A program made the position numbers and the translations under genes. Positions 8,785 to 17,571 of a stretch of 64,000 bases of DNA are shown one piece after another. The DNA is from Raineya sp964654605. GTDB taxonomy: Bacteria; Bacteroidota; Bacteroidia; Cytophagales; Thermonemataceae. Below the pieces are notes generated by a model, which was not told the origin of the DNA, did not search any database, and saw only the letters and a list, made by a program, of their open reading frames with translations. Where the stretch lies: assembly GCA_964654605.1 (NCBI GenBank), contig CAZZLW010000036.1:62001-126000 (forward strand), read 5' to 3'. Positions within the stretch are counted from its first letter, which is position 1. Each line of letters begins with the position of its first letter.

Positions 8785-11700
8785 TTACTTCACCAACACA
8801 AATGCCCCCCAATATTTGGGGTGGATATACTGCTGACGAATAGCTTTTTGAGCTTCATAAAAACTTTCTTGTAGGCTCATACCTTTGTTTTGCCAGTTTT
8901 CGTAGAGCATCTCCATAAACTTTTGCGTAGCTTCGTCATCTACTTTCCACAGCGAGATAATCAGATTTTTAGCCCCTGCCTGAAAAAATGAACGTTGCAA
9001 ACCAAAAACTCCTTCCCCATTCAAAATTGCTCCTAAACCTGTTTCGCAAGCAGAAAGCACCACCAAAGCAGTATTTTGTAATTCCAACTGAGCTACTTCG
9101 TAAGCCGTCAGGATACCATCTTCTTTTTCGGAGTTTAACTCGCCCTGTCTTAAACTTTTGCTACAATTTGCCAGTAGCAAACCCGAACGCAAAAGAGGAT
9201 TTTTATTCACCAAACTTTGCTTTACATCAAGTTCTGAACCCGTATCTACATCTTCTAAAAAAAATCCGTGTGTGGCGATATGCAAAATTTGTGGATTAGA
9301 TACTTTTTTGATAGCTTCTTCGGTAGCTTGCTTGCTTTGTAACAGATTTACTTGTAAGCCCTTTTTCTGCAAAATATCAGCAATTTTATCTGTTTCTTTT
9401 TTCGTACCGGGCAAATAGCTTACACTTTCAAAATCTAAGAAACGAGAAAGTTTTTGCTTTTCTTTGTTAGTGATTTTAGTACTATACCCTCTATTTTCGG
9501 GTTTTTCTTGTTTTTCGTCAGTTCCTTGATAATCAGGATAGCCTACGAGAAAAGCATTTTTATTGGAAACTGAAAGATTATCAGTTTCTATTAACTTTTT
9601 CAAGTTGGTGAGTTGATAAATTTGCAAAAACTCTCCTAAAAATTGCTTTTTGGTTTCATCATAAAGAGTTGCCAAGTTGATTTTATGATACACGCCATCG
9701 GGTGAAAAATAGATTTTCTTGAAATTTGTGCTTTGTAAAACCTTACTTTTTTTGATGATATTTCCCCAAAAGTTGTCGTACAACTCCTGATAAAATTGTG
9801 TTTTACGAGTTTCTATCACATTGCCGTAGAGGGCTAATTGTTCTGTTTCTAAAAGTGAGGCATTTGGGGCAAGTAATAATTCGGGGGCTTCTTTGGTTTG
9901 GGTAGTAATGATTAAAAAAACATAAGCAGTATCTGTTTTCTGACGATTGGTAGGGTTTTGTGTCAGCGTTCTGATAACCTCAATAGCAATCTCATCATTT
10001 TTTAGCTGTTTTTGAATGTCTTTCCAAGAGTATTTTTTGGGTGTTTTGCCTAAATCTACCTTTTTAGAAAGTTCTTTTTCCAAAAAATTAAGTTCTTCTG
10101 TAACTTGTTTGATTTGGGTATCGCTTTTTTGGGAAACAGGTGCGTTCAAAAGTTTTAGATACTCATTTTTTTTAGCGAGCCATTGGTTGTAGAGTTGGGT
10201 AATTTGAGGGTTTTTGAGAGCTATCACTTTTTTCTGTAAATTTTGTGAAGCCTCCGCAATCATTCCTTTGGTAAGCAGGCGAAAATCCAACAAATCTGCG
10301 TAAATATTGGGCTTATACGAAGGATAACGAATGCAGAAATCTATGTAATTTTCAAAAAATCTTTGTTGATTTCTTACAAAACTAATTTTTTCATTTTCTG
10401 AAAGTATGGGGAAAATCTGAAAAATTCGTTCTATTTGCTTACTTAAATTTCTTTGATAGATTTTTTCGGCTTCCGAGAAATTATTTTGCAAGCTATGTAG
10501 CCAAGCAAGGTTCTGTTCGGCAGTCAGATAAGTTTGATGTTCTTTGCCATAAATTTTTTCTTGGATTTGCAAGGATTCAAGGAGTATAGGTTGAGCTTTC
10601 TTATACTCGCCTGCTCGGATAAAATTTGTGCCTACATTATTGAAAACTACCCCTGTAAAAATATTTTCTTTGCCATAAAGTTTTTCGGCTACACTTTTAG
10701 CCTTTTCCAAATAGAAAGAGGCTTCTTTGTATTTTTTGGCTTCGGAAAGCGTATAGGCAAGATTGTTGAGTATAGAAAGTAGTTCAGGCTGATTTTCACC
10801 ATAGTATTTTTGTGCGATTTCCCAACTTTTCAAGCCCAATTTTTCAGCTTCCTCGTAATTGCCTGTCATTGCAAAAATATATCCAACATAACTAATCGCA
10901 TTGGCATATCTGATATGATTTCTATCCCAAATCTGTTCGGATAAAGACAAAATTTGCTGATACAAGTCTAAAGCCTTCTCTAAATTGCCAAGCGTAATAT
11001 AGAATTGAGCAAAATTGTTGAGAAGTTCAATATAATTGGAACTTCGCTCTCCAAAAACTTTTTGGCAAATCGTTTGAGCTTCTAAATATTTCTCTTCGGC
11101 TTGCAAAAAACTTTCTTTTTCGGTATAAATAACAGCCAAATTTTGCAAAACAGAAATATAATAAGGCGTATTTTTCCCCACATTTTTCTGAAAGTAATCG
11201 GCACATTTCATTAGGTCTTTTTCTGCCGTTTCTGTTGCACCGAGTTCTTTTTTTAGCACGGCATAATTCATCAGGCTTATGTGGTATTGGGGGCTATTTT
11301 TGCCAAAAACTTTTTCTTTGATGCTTAAAACATTAGCTAAAAGTGGTTCGGCTTGTTTGTATGCTCCTTGCTTGAAATATAAACCTGCTAAATTGCCTAA
11401 AATGGTGGCATAAGTGCTTTTTTCTTTACCGAAGTGCTGTTCGCAGAGTTGTTGAGCTTCTTTGTAGAGCTTTTCGGCTTCAACAAAAAACGCCTGATGC
11501 TCTTTCAAACTTCCCAAACTATTGAGCGAAAGAATATAATTGAGCTTATCGTTTCTTTCATTGAAAATATTTTTAGCTTCTTGCAAAAGTTTTTCAGCGT
11601 CTTGCCATTTGCCCAAATCCTGATATACATAGCCCAATTGTGAGCAAGTAAGAGCATAATCGGGGTGTTTTTTGCCCAGCAATTTTTCTTGCAAAGAAAG

Positions 11701-12450
11701 GCTCATTTTTAGGTAGTTTTCGGCTTTGGCAAATTGATAAGTATTTCGGTAGAAAGTGCCGATATTATACAAGTAGTTGGCATATCTTTCATCTTCGCCA
11801 AATTTATTTCGGGTTTCTTTAATGAGCTGTAAAAAAGCCTCTTCAGCATCTTTTAACTTGCCTTGCTTAAACAAAACCGAAGCTAATCCGTTCAGAGCGG
11901 GGTAGAAAAGAGGTTTTTCGGGAGTAACTCTTTTCATTATTTCTCTAAAATACTTTTCAGCTTCCTCAAATTTTCCTTGTTCTTTGCAGATTGCCCCCAA
12001 GGTGTTGTAAATGGAAAGGTCTATTTCAGGGGCAGACTTGTTGAGCTGATAGGCTTCTTGGGTGTACTTTTCGGCTTCGGCGTAATTTTCTTGCAAATAA
12101 TAGTTTTTTCCAAGATTGTGAGCCGCCATTTCCAAAAATCCTTCCTGATTTTGAGGAAAGATAGTTTTCGCTATCTCATAGGCTTCCCGAAACTCTTTTT
12201 CTGCTTCTTTGTACTGCAAATTATCTTCGTAGGCTCTGCCTAAAAGCGTTACAATGTAATAATAGTTGATATTATTTTTGCCTACGTAGTCAATAGCTCC
12301 TTGTTTGGCGTACCCAAATTGGCTAATGGCTTCTTTGTAATTTTTTGCCTGATAGGCACTCACACCTTGCTTGAATTGTGTTTGCCAATCTTGGGCTGAA
12401 AGATTGCACACAGTCCAAAAATAAAGCCCGAAAAAGCAGATTATTTTCAT
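8785..12450 (-). CDS. Exported TPR-CHAT protein
   Basis: A 1221-residue protein with a signal peptide (cleavage likely after NLSAQ at residue 19-20). Residues 25-650 are more than ten tetratricopeptide repeats of the kinesin light-chain type. A helical linker (about 650-850) leads to a C-terminal CHAT domain, a caspase-like peptidase fold. The His-Cys dyad is present: His1061 in LHIATHGFF and Cys1135 in VLSACETG. Family ends such as GVFGLQRSFFQAGA and LW-VDDEAT are intact. Some CHAT proteins are proteases (for example the CRISPR-linked Csx29/TPR-CHAT); this one is predicted to be exported and its substrate is unknown. It is the last gene of a minus-strand run of repeat proteins. Confidence 0.9.
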   Translation of the reverse strand: MKIICFFGLYFWTVCNLSAQDWQTQFKQGVSAYQAKNYKEAISQFGYAKQGAIDYVGKNNINYYYIVTLLGRAYEDNLQYKEAEKEFREAYEIAKTIFPQNQEGFLEMAAHNLGKNYYLQENYAEAEKYTQEAYQLNKSAPEIDLSIYNTLGAICKEQGKFEEAEKYFREIMKRVTPEKPLFYPALNGLASVLFKQGKLKDAEEAFLQLIKETRNKFGEDERYANYLYNIGTFYRNTYQFAKAENYLKMSLSLQEKLLGKKHPDYALTCSQLGYVYQDLGKWQDAEKLLQEAKNIFNERNDKLNYILSLNSLGSLKEHQAFFVEAEKLYKEAQQLCEQHFGKEKSTYATILGNLAGLYFKQGAYKQAEPLLANVLSIKEKVFGKNSPQYHISLMNYAVLKKELGATETAEKDLMKCADYFQKNVGKNTPYYISVLQNLAVIYTEKESFLQAEEKYLEAQTICQKVFGERSSNYIELLNNFAQFYITLGNLEKALDLYQQILSLSEQIWDRNHIRYANAISYVGYIFAMTGNYEEAEKLGLKSWEIAQKYYGENQPELLSILNNLAYTLSEAKKYKEASFYLEKAKSVAEKLYGKENIFTGVVFNNVGTNFIRAGEYKKAQPILLESLQIQEKIYGKEHQTYLTAEQNLAWLHSLQNNFSEAEKIYQRNLSKQIERIFQIFPILSENEKISFVRNQQRFFENYIDFCIRYPSYKPNIYADLLDFRLLTKGMIAEASQNLQKKVIALKNPQITQLYNQWLAKKNEYLKLLNAPVSQKSDTQIKQVTEELNFLEKELSKKVDLGKTPKKYSWKDIQKQLKNDEIAIEVIRTLTQNPTNRQKTDTAYVFLIITTQTKEAPELLLAPNASLLETEQLALYGNVIETRKTQFYQELYDNFWGNIIKKSKVLQSTNFKKIYFSPDGVYHKINLATLYDETKKQFLGEFLQIYQLTNLKKLIETDNLSVSNKNAFLVGYPDYQGTDEKQEKPENRGYSTKITNKEKQKLSRFLDFESVSYLPGTKKETDKIADILQKKGLQVNLLQSKQATEEAIKKVSNPQILHIATHGFFLEDVDTGSELDVKQSLVNKNPLLRSGLLLANCSKSLRQGELNSEKEDGILTAYEVAQLELQNTALVVLSACETGLGAILNGEGVFGLQRSFFQAGAKNLIISLWKVDDEATQKFMEMLYENWQNKGMSLQESFYEAQKAIRQQYIHPKYWGAFVLVK

Positions 12451-12798
12451 AGTTGAATGTTATTTGATTGAAGTTTAAAATTCTTAGCATAATTGGGAAT
12501 AAATAATGACTAAAAAATGTGAATTACATCTTGATATATTGGATAGATGTAATTTTAAGAACACCACCCCCAACCCCTCCTCATTGTGGAGGGGAAAGTT
12601 AACTCCTAAAAATCAAAATTTTAGGAACATCCAAACTCCCCTCCTTTTTAAGGAGGGGATTAAGGGGTGGTTTATTAAGCATAATAAAAAAATATTTTAA
12701 TTCTGAACCACAAATTCGGAAGTCTTTTTAATACTATAAAAGCACTTTGAAAAAGCCTTTCCAACAATAATCTAAACTAAAAATTGTAAGTTTTTGAT
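12451..12798. other. Intergenic region with a palindromic element
   Basis: 348 bases without a gene, between the TPR-CHAT and YwqK/TPR genes. The central part is the multi-hairpin element at 12563-12671. The rest is AT-rich and shows no other signal that I can support. Confidence 0.7.
12563..12671. repeat. Palindromic element made of three nested hairpins
   Basis: Outer arms ACCACCCC (12563-12570) and GGGGTGGT (12664-12671) enclose three hairpins: CCCCTCC/GGAGGGG (12574-12594), TCCTAAAA/TTTTAGGA (12604-12626) and CCCCTCCTT/AAGGAGGGG (12638-12658). It resembles the widespread CCCCTCC...GGAGGGG extragenic palindromes of many bacteria. It could be a miniature element or REP-like sequence. No target-site duplication was identified. 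Confidence 0.7.
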
Positions 12799-13890
12799 TT
12801 ACTGACAATCGTTCATTGCTTTTTGGCAACGCTGAAATTCTTTGCTACTTGTTCCTTTTTGCTCTCTGAATATTTCCATTGCTTCTTGCAAATAGGGTTT
12901 GGCGTTTTTGCAGTCTTTCATATACCGATAACATTGCCCGATATTTTCAAGAATTAGAGCGTGGTCTGTGCTTTTATTTCCATTGACTTTGGCAGAAATA
13001 TCCTTGTTTTCTTGCAGGTATTTGAGTGCTGTTTTGAAATCATTTTTTAGAAAATAGGTAGAGGCAAGGTTGTTGAGTTGTGCAACGTATGCCTTGGATT
13101 GCTTGCCTTGCGTTTTTTCTACATAGCGGAGCATAAAAAGGTAGCATTGTTCGGCTTTCTGAAATTCGTTTGCCATTTCGTAAATGAAAGCTATATCCAT
13201 TACTGCCTCAACATAGTTTTTATCGTTTTCGCCAAATTTATCTTTCAGAACAGCAAGATATTCATCAGCGTATTGCGAGGCTTTTCCCCACATTTTGAGG
13301 TTTTGTGTAGAAACCACCAAGCTACCAAGCAAAAAATGATAGTAATTGCCAAAATTTTCTTTGTTTAAGACTTTTTTAGCACTTTCTAAGTATTGCAAAG
13401 CCTCCTGATATTTGCCTTCTTGGTTGAGTTGTATTCCTTTTTGTAAATATTCTTGTGCTTTTACCTGCTCGGCAGGAATGAGTTTGCCATTTTCGTCATA
13501 GTTTTTGCGTTCCAGCATATTTCCTTTATCGTCGTAGCGAGCTTCTTGCATTTTTACGCCTGTATCATAATACCAAACACACAAGCCTTTCATTACTTCT
13601 TGCTGGGGGGTATCATCAATCATTTCGCCTTCAAATTGCATTTTATGATTATGAGCATAGTAATCCCTTACTTTTCCAATGGGCTTTCCTTCTTTGTATT
13701 CAGCAATTCTGTAATAAGCGACATCATTGCTACTTGTAATTTTCCAATCTTTGTCAAAAAGGATAACCCATTTGCCTTGTCTGCGTCCTTGCATATCGGT
13801 TTTGTTGGGGGCTTTGGGAATATTGTTTTGAGCTTGAATGCTCAAAAACCCAAGCAAAGAAATACTGAAAATCAAAAAAAGTTTTTTCAT
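12799..13890 (-). CDS. Exported YwqK-like and TPR repeat protein
   Basis: A 363-residue protein with a signal peptide (cleavage near SIQAQ, residue 20-21). Residues 30-140 hold strand repeats of the MORN/YwqK kind, with motifs such as RRQGKWVILFDKDW, YYAHNHKMQFEGEM and YYDTGVKMQEARYDDKGN. Residues 145-363 are TPRs (for example GIQLNQEGKYQEALQYLESA). The combination suggests a protein-binding surface protein of unknown role. It is 22 bases from the preceding gene and probably part of the same transcription unit as the membrane and WG-repeat genes. The start region reads TTTACAATTCTTATG, similar to its neighbours. Confidence 0.8.
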   Translation of the reverse strand: MKKLFLIFSISLLGFLSIQAQNNIPKAPNKTDMQGRRQGKWVILFDKDWKITSSNDVAYYRIAEYKEGKPIGKVRDYYAHNHKMQFEGEMIDDTPQQEVMKGLCVWYYDTGVKMQEARYDDKGNMLERKNYDENGKLIPAEQVKAQEYLQKGIQLNQEGKYQEALQYLESAKKVLNKENFGNYYHFLLGSLVVSTQNLKMWGKASQYADEYLAVLKDKFGENDKNYVEAVMDIAFIYEMANEFQKAEQCYLFMLRYVEKTQGKQSKAYVAQLNNLASTYFLKNDFKTALKYLQENKDISAKVNGNKSTDHALILENIGQCYRYMKDCKNAKPYLQEAMEIFREQKGTSSKEFQRCQKAMNDCQ

Positions 13891-13912
13891 AAGAATTGTA
13901 AATTTATGTTTA

Positions 13913-14509
13913 TTAGGTTAATCCAATCATTGCACCAACATAAATAAGCATCAGCAAGCCTAAAACTAGAGCCATAGCATTAGCGGTGGTCAGTCCGATA
14001 ATGATAAGTACCAAGCAAACTATGCAAGAAATAATTGCTAAAATTTCTGCAACATCAGAATTGATAAGTAGAGCAATGGTCATACTTATCATTGAAATAA
14101 ACCAATATACCCACGATTGCTCCGAGAATAAAAGCAAGAAAGTAACAATAGAAACCAGTCCGAACAAAATAGCCCAAAACTTACCACCTTTGGTAGTTTT
14201 GTTGGCTTGTTCGGGTTTTTGAGGTTTTAGGTTTTTCTTTATTTTGGCAAGAAATTTTCCTGATGTAGCAGGTTTTATCAAAATCTTTTCATCAGTAAGT
14301 TTTTTGGGAAGTTGTAGTGCTTCAATTTGTTTAACTGAAATGGGGTGTTGTGGTTGAGTAAAAAATTGAGTTGTGGAATTTTCTATCACTTTTTCAGGGT
14401 TTGGGGTGGTAGTTTCTATTTCAGTCATTCTCACAGCTGATTCGTTTTGCGAAAAAGCCCCGAGAGGCGTTAAAAACATCAAAATCAGGGCAAAAAATGT
14501 GTTATTCAT
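13913..14509 (-). CDS. Small exported/membrane protein of unknown function
   Basis: 198 residues from the ATG at 14509; a longer frame from an ATG at 14542 overlaps the previous stop and puts 11 residues before the signal peptide, so the shorter start is preferred. Residues 1-21 look like a signal peptide ending at AFSQ. A Pro/Lys-rich stretch follows (about 30-105), then three or four hydrophobic helices, the last ending MLIYVGAMIGLT. This is like the Bacteroidetes layout of a disordered exported segment plus membrane helices. I do not recognise a family. Confidence 0.65.
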   Translation of the reverse strand: MNNTFFALILMFLTPLGAFSQNESAVRMTEIETTTPNPEKVIENSTTQFFTQPQHPISVKQIEALQLPKKLTDEKILIKPATSGKFLAKIKKNLKPQKPEQANKTTKGGKFWAILFGLVSIVTFLLLFSEQSWVYWFISMISMTIALLINSDVAEILAIISCIVCLVLIIIGLTTANAMALVLGLLMLIYVGAMIGLT

Positions 14510-14541
14510 AATTGTAAATTTTTGTTTTAGGAACAAAAGCA

Positions 14542-15825
14542 TTAAGGTTCAAAATATTCGGTGCCGTTGCGGTCTATGTAGAAAGTTTTACCATTTTTAT
14601 TTACCAAAATTAGCCCTTCTATTACCTTTTCATCAGCTTCTTGAGATAAATCTTTCACAATAATTTTTCCTGTTTTATCAATTAGTTGCCACCATTCGCC
14701 TTTACGAACGTTTGCCAGCCCGTACGCATTAAAACTCCAAGCAAAATCATAGATGAATGGAATAATTACCTTGCCCGTTTCGTCGATGTAGCCCCATAAA
14801 CTATTTTTTTGTACTCTTGCCAACCCTTGCTCAAAATTGTAAGCCATTTCGTATTGGGGCGAAATTATTTCCTTACCTGTTTTATCAATAAAGCCATATA
14901 AGCCTTTTTTTACAACGACCGCCTTGCCATTTTTGAAAGCTTCGGCAAAATCATATTTGGGAGCAATTACCATTTTCCCTGTTTTGTCAATAAAGCCCCA
15001 CAAATTGCCCAATTTTACCGCCGCTAAATTTTCGCTGAAAGAATCAACTGCCTGAAAAGTAGGTGGCAAAATTTCTTTGCCCTTTTTATCTACAAAAGTC
15101 CAAAACTTATTTTTCTTGACTCTTGCCAGTCCGTTACTAAAATAGTTTGCTTCCTCGTATTGTGTTTGAATGACCTCTTTTCCACTATTGCCCGAAACAA
15201 AACCGAAGATATTATTCTTTTTTACCATAATCATTTGGCTTTCAAGCTCTACTTCCCATACATAGTCGTAAGTAGGTGGAGTGATTTCTCTGCCTGTTTT
15301 ATCAATAAAGCCCCATAAATCATTTTTCTTGAAACCTGCTACTCCTCCCAAAAAAGAATTGACTAATTCATAGCGAGGTGTAATTACTTCTTTGCCTGTT
15401 TTATCAATAAAGCCCCATAAATCATTTTTCTTGATACGAGCCAGACCCTCCCTATATCCATCGATGGTCTGATATTGCGGTTTTAAGATTTCTTTTCCTG
15501 TGTAGTCTATCAAGCCGTACAAGTTTTGTTGTACAATGATACCTAAATGTTCTTCCCAGCCTGCAAACTTTTGATACACATTTTGGGTAAGTAGTTTGCC
15601 TTTCTTATCAATAATTTTCCACTGATTATTGCTTTTTATAGCAATAGCATTGAATTTCCTATTATCCCAAAATTCATCAAATTGTGGGGGAATGACTATT
15701 TTTTTGTTTTTATCTACAAAGCCCCATTTATCACCTTTTCGGTAGGGGATAAGGTCGGGAAGGGTTTGGGCAAAGGTTGGCAGAGTCCATACCAAAAATA
15801 ACCACAAGAAAGTTGTTTTGAACAT
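14542..15825 (-). CDS. Exported WG-repeat protein
   Basis: A 427-residue protein with a signal peptide (cleavage near TFAQ, residue 19-20) and about ten WG repeats, each of the form LWGFIDKTGKEVI-P-Y. WG repeats form beta-hairpin arrays in many Bacteroidetes surface and toxin-like proteins and are thought to bind partners; the role here is unknown. Two neighbouring repeats share a perfect 42-base DNA repeat (15291-15332 and 15393-15434), spaced exactly 34 codons apart. It probably heads the unit with the two genes that follow on the minus strand. Confidence 0.9.
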   Translation of the reverse strand: MFKTTFLWLFLVWTLPTFAQTLPDLIPYRKGDKWGFVDKNKKIVIPPQFDEFWDNRKFNAIAIKSNNQWKIIDKKGKLLTQNVYQKFAGWEEHLGIIVQQNLYGLIDYTGKEILKPQYQTIDGYREGLARIKKNDLWGFIDKTGKEVITPRYELVNSFLGGVAGFKKNDLWGFIDKTGREITPPTYDYVWEVELESQMIMVKKNNIFGFVSGNSGKEVIQTQYEEANYFSNGLARVKKNKFWTFVDKKGKEILPPTFQAVDSFSENLAAVKLGNLWGFIDKTGKMVIAPKYDFAEAFKNGKAVVVKKGLYGFIDKTGKEIISPQYEMAYNFEQGLARVQKNSLWGYIDETGKVIIPFIYDFAWSFNAYGLANVRKGEWWQLIDKTGKIIVKDLSQEADEKVIEGLILVNKNGKTFYIDRNGTEYFEP

Positions 15826-15846
15826 AATTGTATGTAGTTGGAAAAT

Positions 15847-16059
15847 TTACTTTATGATACTATCGATTTCTTCACGAATTTTTTGGGCTTCGGCTTTTTT
15901 GCCGAGTATTTCATAGATTTCTATGAGGTCTTCGCAGTAGGTAACGTATTTGGAGTGATTTTTATCAAATTGAGCCATTACCTCACAGGCTTCTTTGCAG
16001 TATTTTTCGGCTTCGGCATATTTGCCTTGATTTTTGTCTTTTACAAAAATATCATACAA
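15847..16059 (-). pseudogene. TPR protein remnant
   Basis: A 70-residue open frame that reads like two TPRs (NQGKYAEAEKYCKEACEVMA and YVTYCEDLIEIYEILGKKAEAQKI). The frame opens with TTG at 16059, has an in-frame TAA two codons earlier and has no ATG except a late one. It sits between the ankyrin and WG genes. It is most simply the C-terminal leftover of a decayed TPR gene, though a short TTG-started gene cannot be excluded. Confidence 0.5.
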
Positions 16060-16075
16060 TCTTTACCATAAACCT

Positions 16076-16654
16076 TTATTTAATGGGTTCTTTTATCCAT
16101 TTTGTGTTTTTGGCGGTGCGAATGATACGTGCCGCATCATTTTGTCCGAAAGTTTCGGCGTATCCTTGCGGACCTAAGGCAAACTCCTCAACATACCAAC
16201 CATCAGAAGTTTTGTAGCAGTTGGCACTGCGAAACTTGATTTTTACTTTGGCTTGTGTATTTGCTTTGGCACGCAAAAGCAGTTTGATAATATTTTCATT
16301 ACCTTTGGCAGCTGCCATATGCAAAGCGGTATAGCCTGTTACTTTGGCTTCGCATTTATCAATTTCGTAGCCCTCAACTACTTTGCACTTGGCATTTACT
16401 TTGGCTTTGCGTTTGAGCAGTTCCAGCACCATTTCCTCACGTTGGTACGAAACGGCTTGCATCAGAGGAGTAAAATTTTCATAGAGCCAAGTTCTTTCTT
16501 GCCATTTTATGCTTGCATTTACATTTTTGGGGTCTTGTACGAGTTGCATAAATCGCTCTTGGTTGCCATCGCGAATAGCCTCAAAAATTTCAGTTTGGGC
16601 AAAAATGACAAAAGGAAACACTTGTGCCAATAAAAAAATGAAGGTCTTTTTCAT
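16076..16654 (-). CDS. Exported ankyrin-repeat protein
   Basis: A 192-residue protein with a signal peptide (cleavage near IFAQ, residue 19-20). Three to four ankyrin repeats follow, with hallmark strings FTPLMQAVSYQREEMVLELL and YTALHMAAAKGNENIIKLLL; the latter is a near-consensus repeat. The C-terminus (from about 150) is not repetitive and includes two Cys (SANCYKT and a repeat Cys). It is probably a periplasmic binding protein. It opens the minus-strand run of repeat proteins, divergent from bshB1. Confidence 0.85.
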   Translation of the reverse strand: MKKTFIFLLAQVFPFVIFAQTEIFEAIRDGNQERFMQLVQDPKNVNASIKWQERTWLYENFTPLMQAVSYQREEMVLELLKRKAKVNAKCKVVEGYEIDKCEAKVTGYTALHMAAAKGNENIIKLLLRAKANTQAKVKIKFRSANCYKTSDGWYVEEFALGPQGYAETFGQNDAARIIRTAKNTKWIKEPIK

Positions 16655-16702
16655 AATGATTTCTTTTTTTCAAAATAAGTTTGAAAAAGTGATTTTTCCC
16701 AT

Positions 16703-16718
16703 ACGTCAAATGACGTAT
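16703..16718. promoter_or_regulatory. Perfect palindrome in the bshB1/ankyrin divergent region
   Basis: TACGTCA-AA-TGACGTA, two 7-bp arms with a 2-base centre. It lies 48 bases from the ankyrin start and 54 bases from bshB1, a typical place for a dimeric regulator to act on both genes. No regulator is identified. Confidence 0.4.
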
Positions 16719-16772
16719 TTTGTACAATTTATTTGTATATTGCGGGCTAATTAAATGTTACAACACGCAAAA

Positions 16773-17477
16773 ATGAAATTAGACATTTTAGTTTTTGCCG
16801 CTCATCCTGATGATGCGGAACTTTCTTGTTCAGGTACATTAGCTCTGCATATTGCACAAGGTAGTAAAGTGGGTATCATTGACCTAACACAAGGAGAATT
16901 AGGTACGCGAGGAAATATTCAGACACGGCAGAAAGAAGCAGAAAAAGCCTCTCAAATATTAGGTTTGCATTTGCGAGAAAATTTAGGTTTTGCCGATGGG
17001 TTTTTCAGGAATGATAAAGAGCATCAGTTGGCTATTATTCATAAAATACGGCAGTACAAACCTAAAATTGTGCTTACCAATGCTATCACCGACCGCCACC
17101 CCGACCACGCCCGTGCCGCCGAACTGGTGCGTGATGCCTGTTTTCTTGCGGGATTACGAAAAATTGAAACTTTTCAAGAGGCTCATCGTCCTGATTTTGT
17201 GTATCATTTCATTCAAGACCGCTATATTCAGCCTACTTTTGTAGTGGATATTACGGATTTCTGGGAAATCAAAAAGCAAGCTATTTTAGCTTATACTACG
17301 CAATTCAATGCTCCCAAAGGGGATAGTGAGCCACAAACCTATATTTCAACTCCTGAATTTTTTGATTTTATTGAAGCTCGTGCCAAAGAGTTTGGACATC
17401 AGATTGGAGCTATTTATGGCGAAGGCTTTACTACCAGCCGAATGATAGGGGTTAATTCGCTTTGGCATTTACGATAA
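16773..17477 (+). CDS. bshB1: Bacillithiol biosynthesis deacetylase BshB1
   Basis: Removes the acetyl group from GlcNAc-malate to give GlcN-malate, the second step of bacillithiol synthesis. 234 residues from the ATG at 16773; another ATG six codons upstream (16755) is possible, but MKLDILVFAAHPDD is the family start. The zinc motif HPDD is at 11-14 and the second motif DRHPDH at 107-112, typical of the PIG-L/LmbE deacetylase family. The GEGF-T-R end is also typical. It is a single gene, with no bshA or bshC in the window. Confidence 0.92.
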   Translation: MKLDILVFAAHPDDAELSCSGTLALHIAQGSKVGIIDLTQGELGTRGNIQTRQKEAEKASQILGLHLRENLGFADGFFRNDKEHQLAIIHKIRQYKPKIVLTNAITDRHPDHARAAELVRDACFLAGLRKIETFQEAHRPDFVYHFIQDRYIQPTFVVDITDFWEIKKQAILAYTTQFNAPKGDSEPQTYISTPEFFDFIEARAKEFGHQIGAIYGEGFTTSRMIGVNSLWHLR

Positions 17478-17504
17478 AAGTTTCTTGCAGTTTTATTTGA
17501 AAAT

Positions 17505-17535
17505 TTTGAGGAAATTGCAAATTTGCATAAATTTG
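17505..17535 (+). promoter_or_regulatory. Promoter of the GAF/PAS sensor gene
   Basis: TTTG at 17505-17508, 19 bases, then TAAATTTG at 17528-17535: a full match to the Bacteroidetes -33/-7 consensus. The ATG at 17572 is 36 bases downstream. Confidence 0.65.
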
Positions 17536-17571
17536 GAAAACTCTTTTGAAAGAAAATCTGCTTGAAACAAG

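Noticed and set aside
12506..12700. A 64-residue frame across the palindromic element
   Set aside because: It consists mostly of the repeat itself and has no gene-like features.
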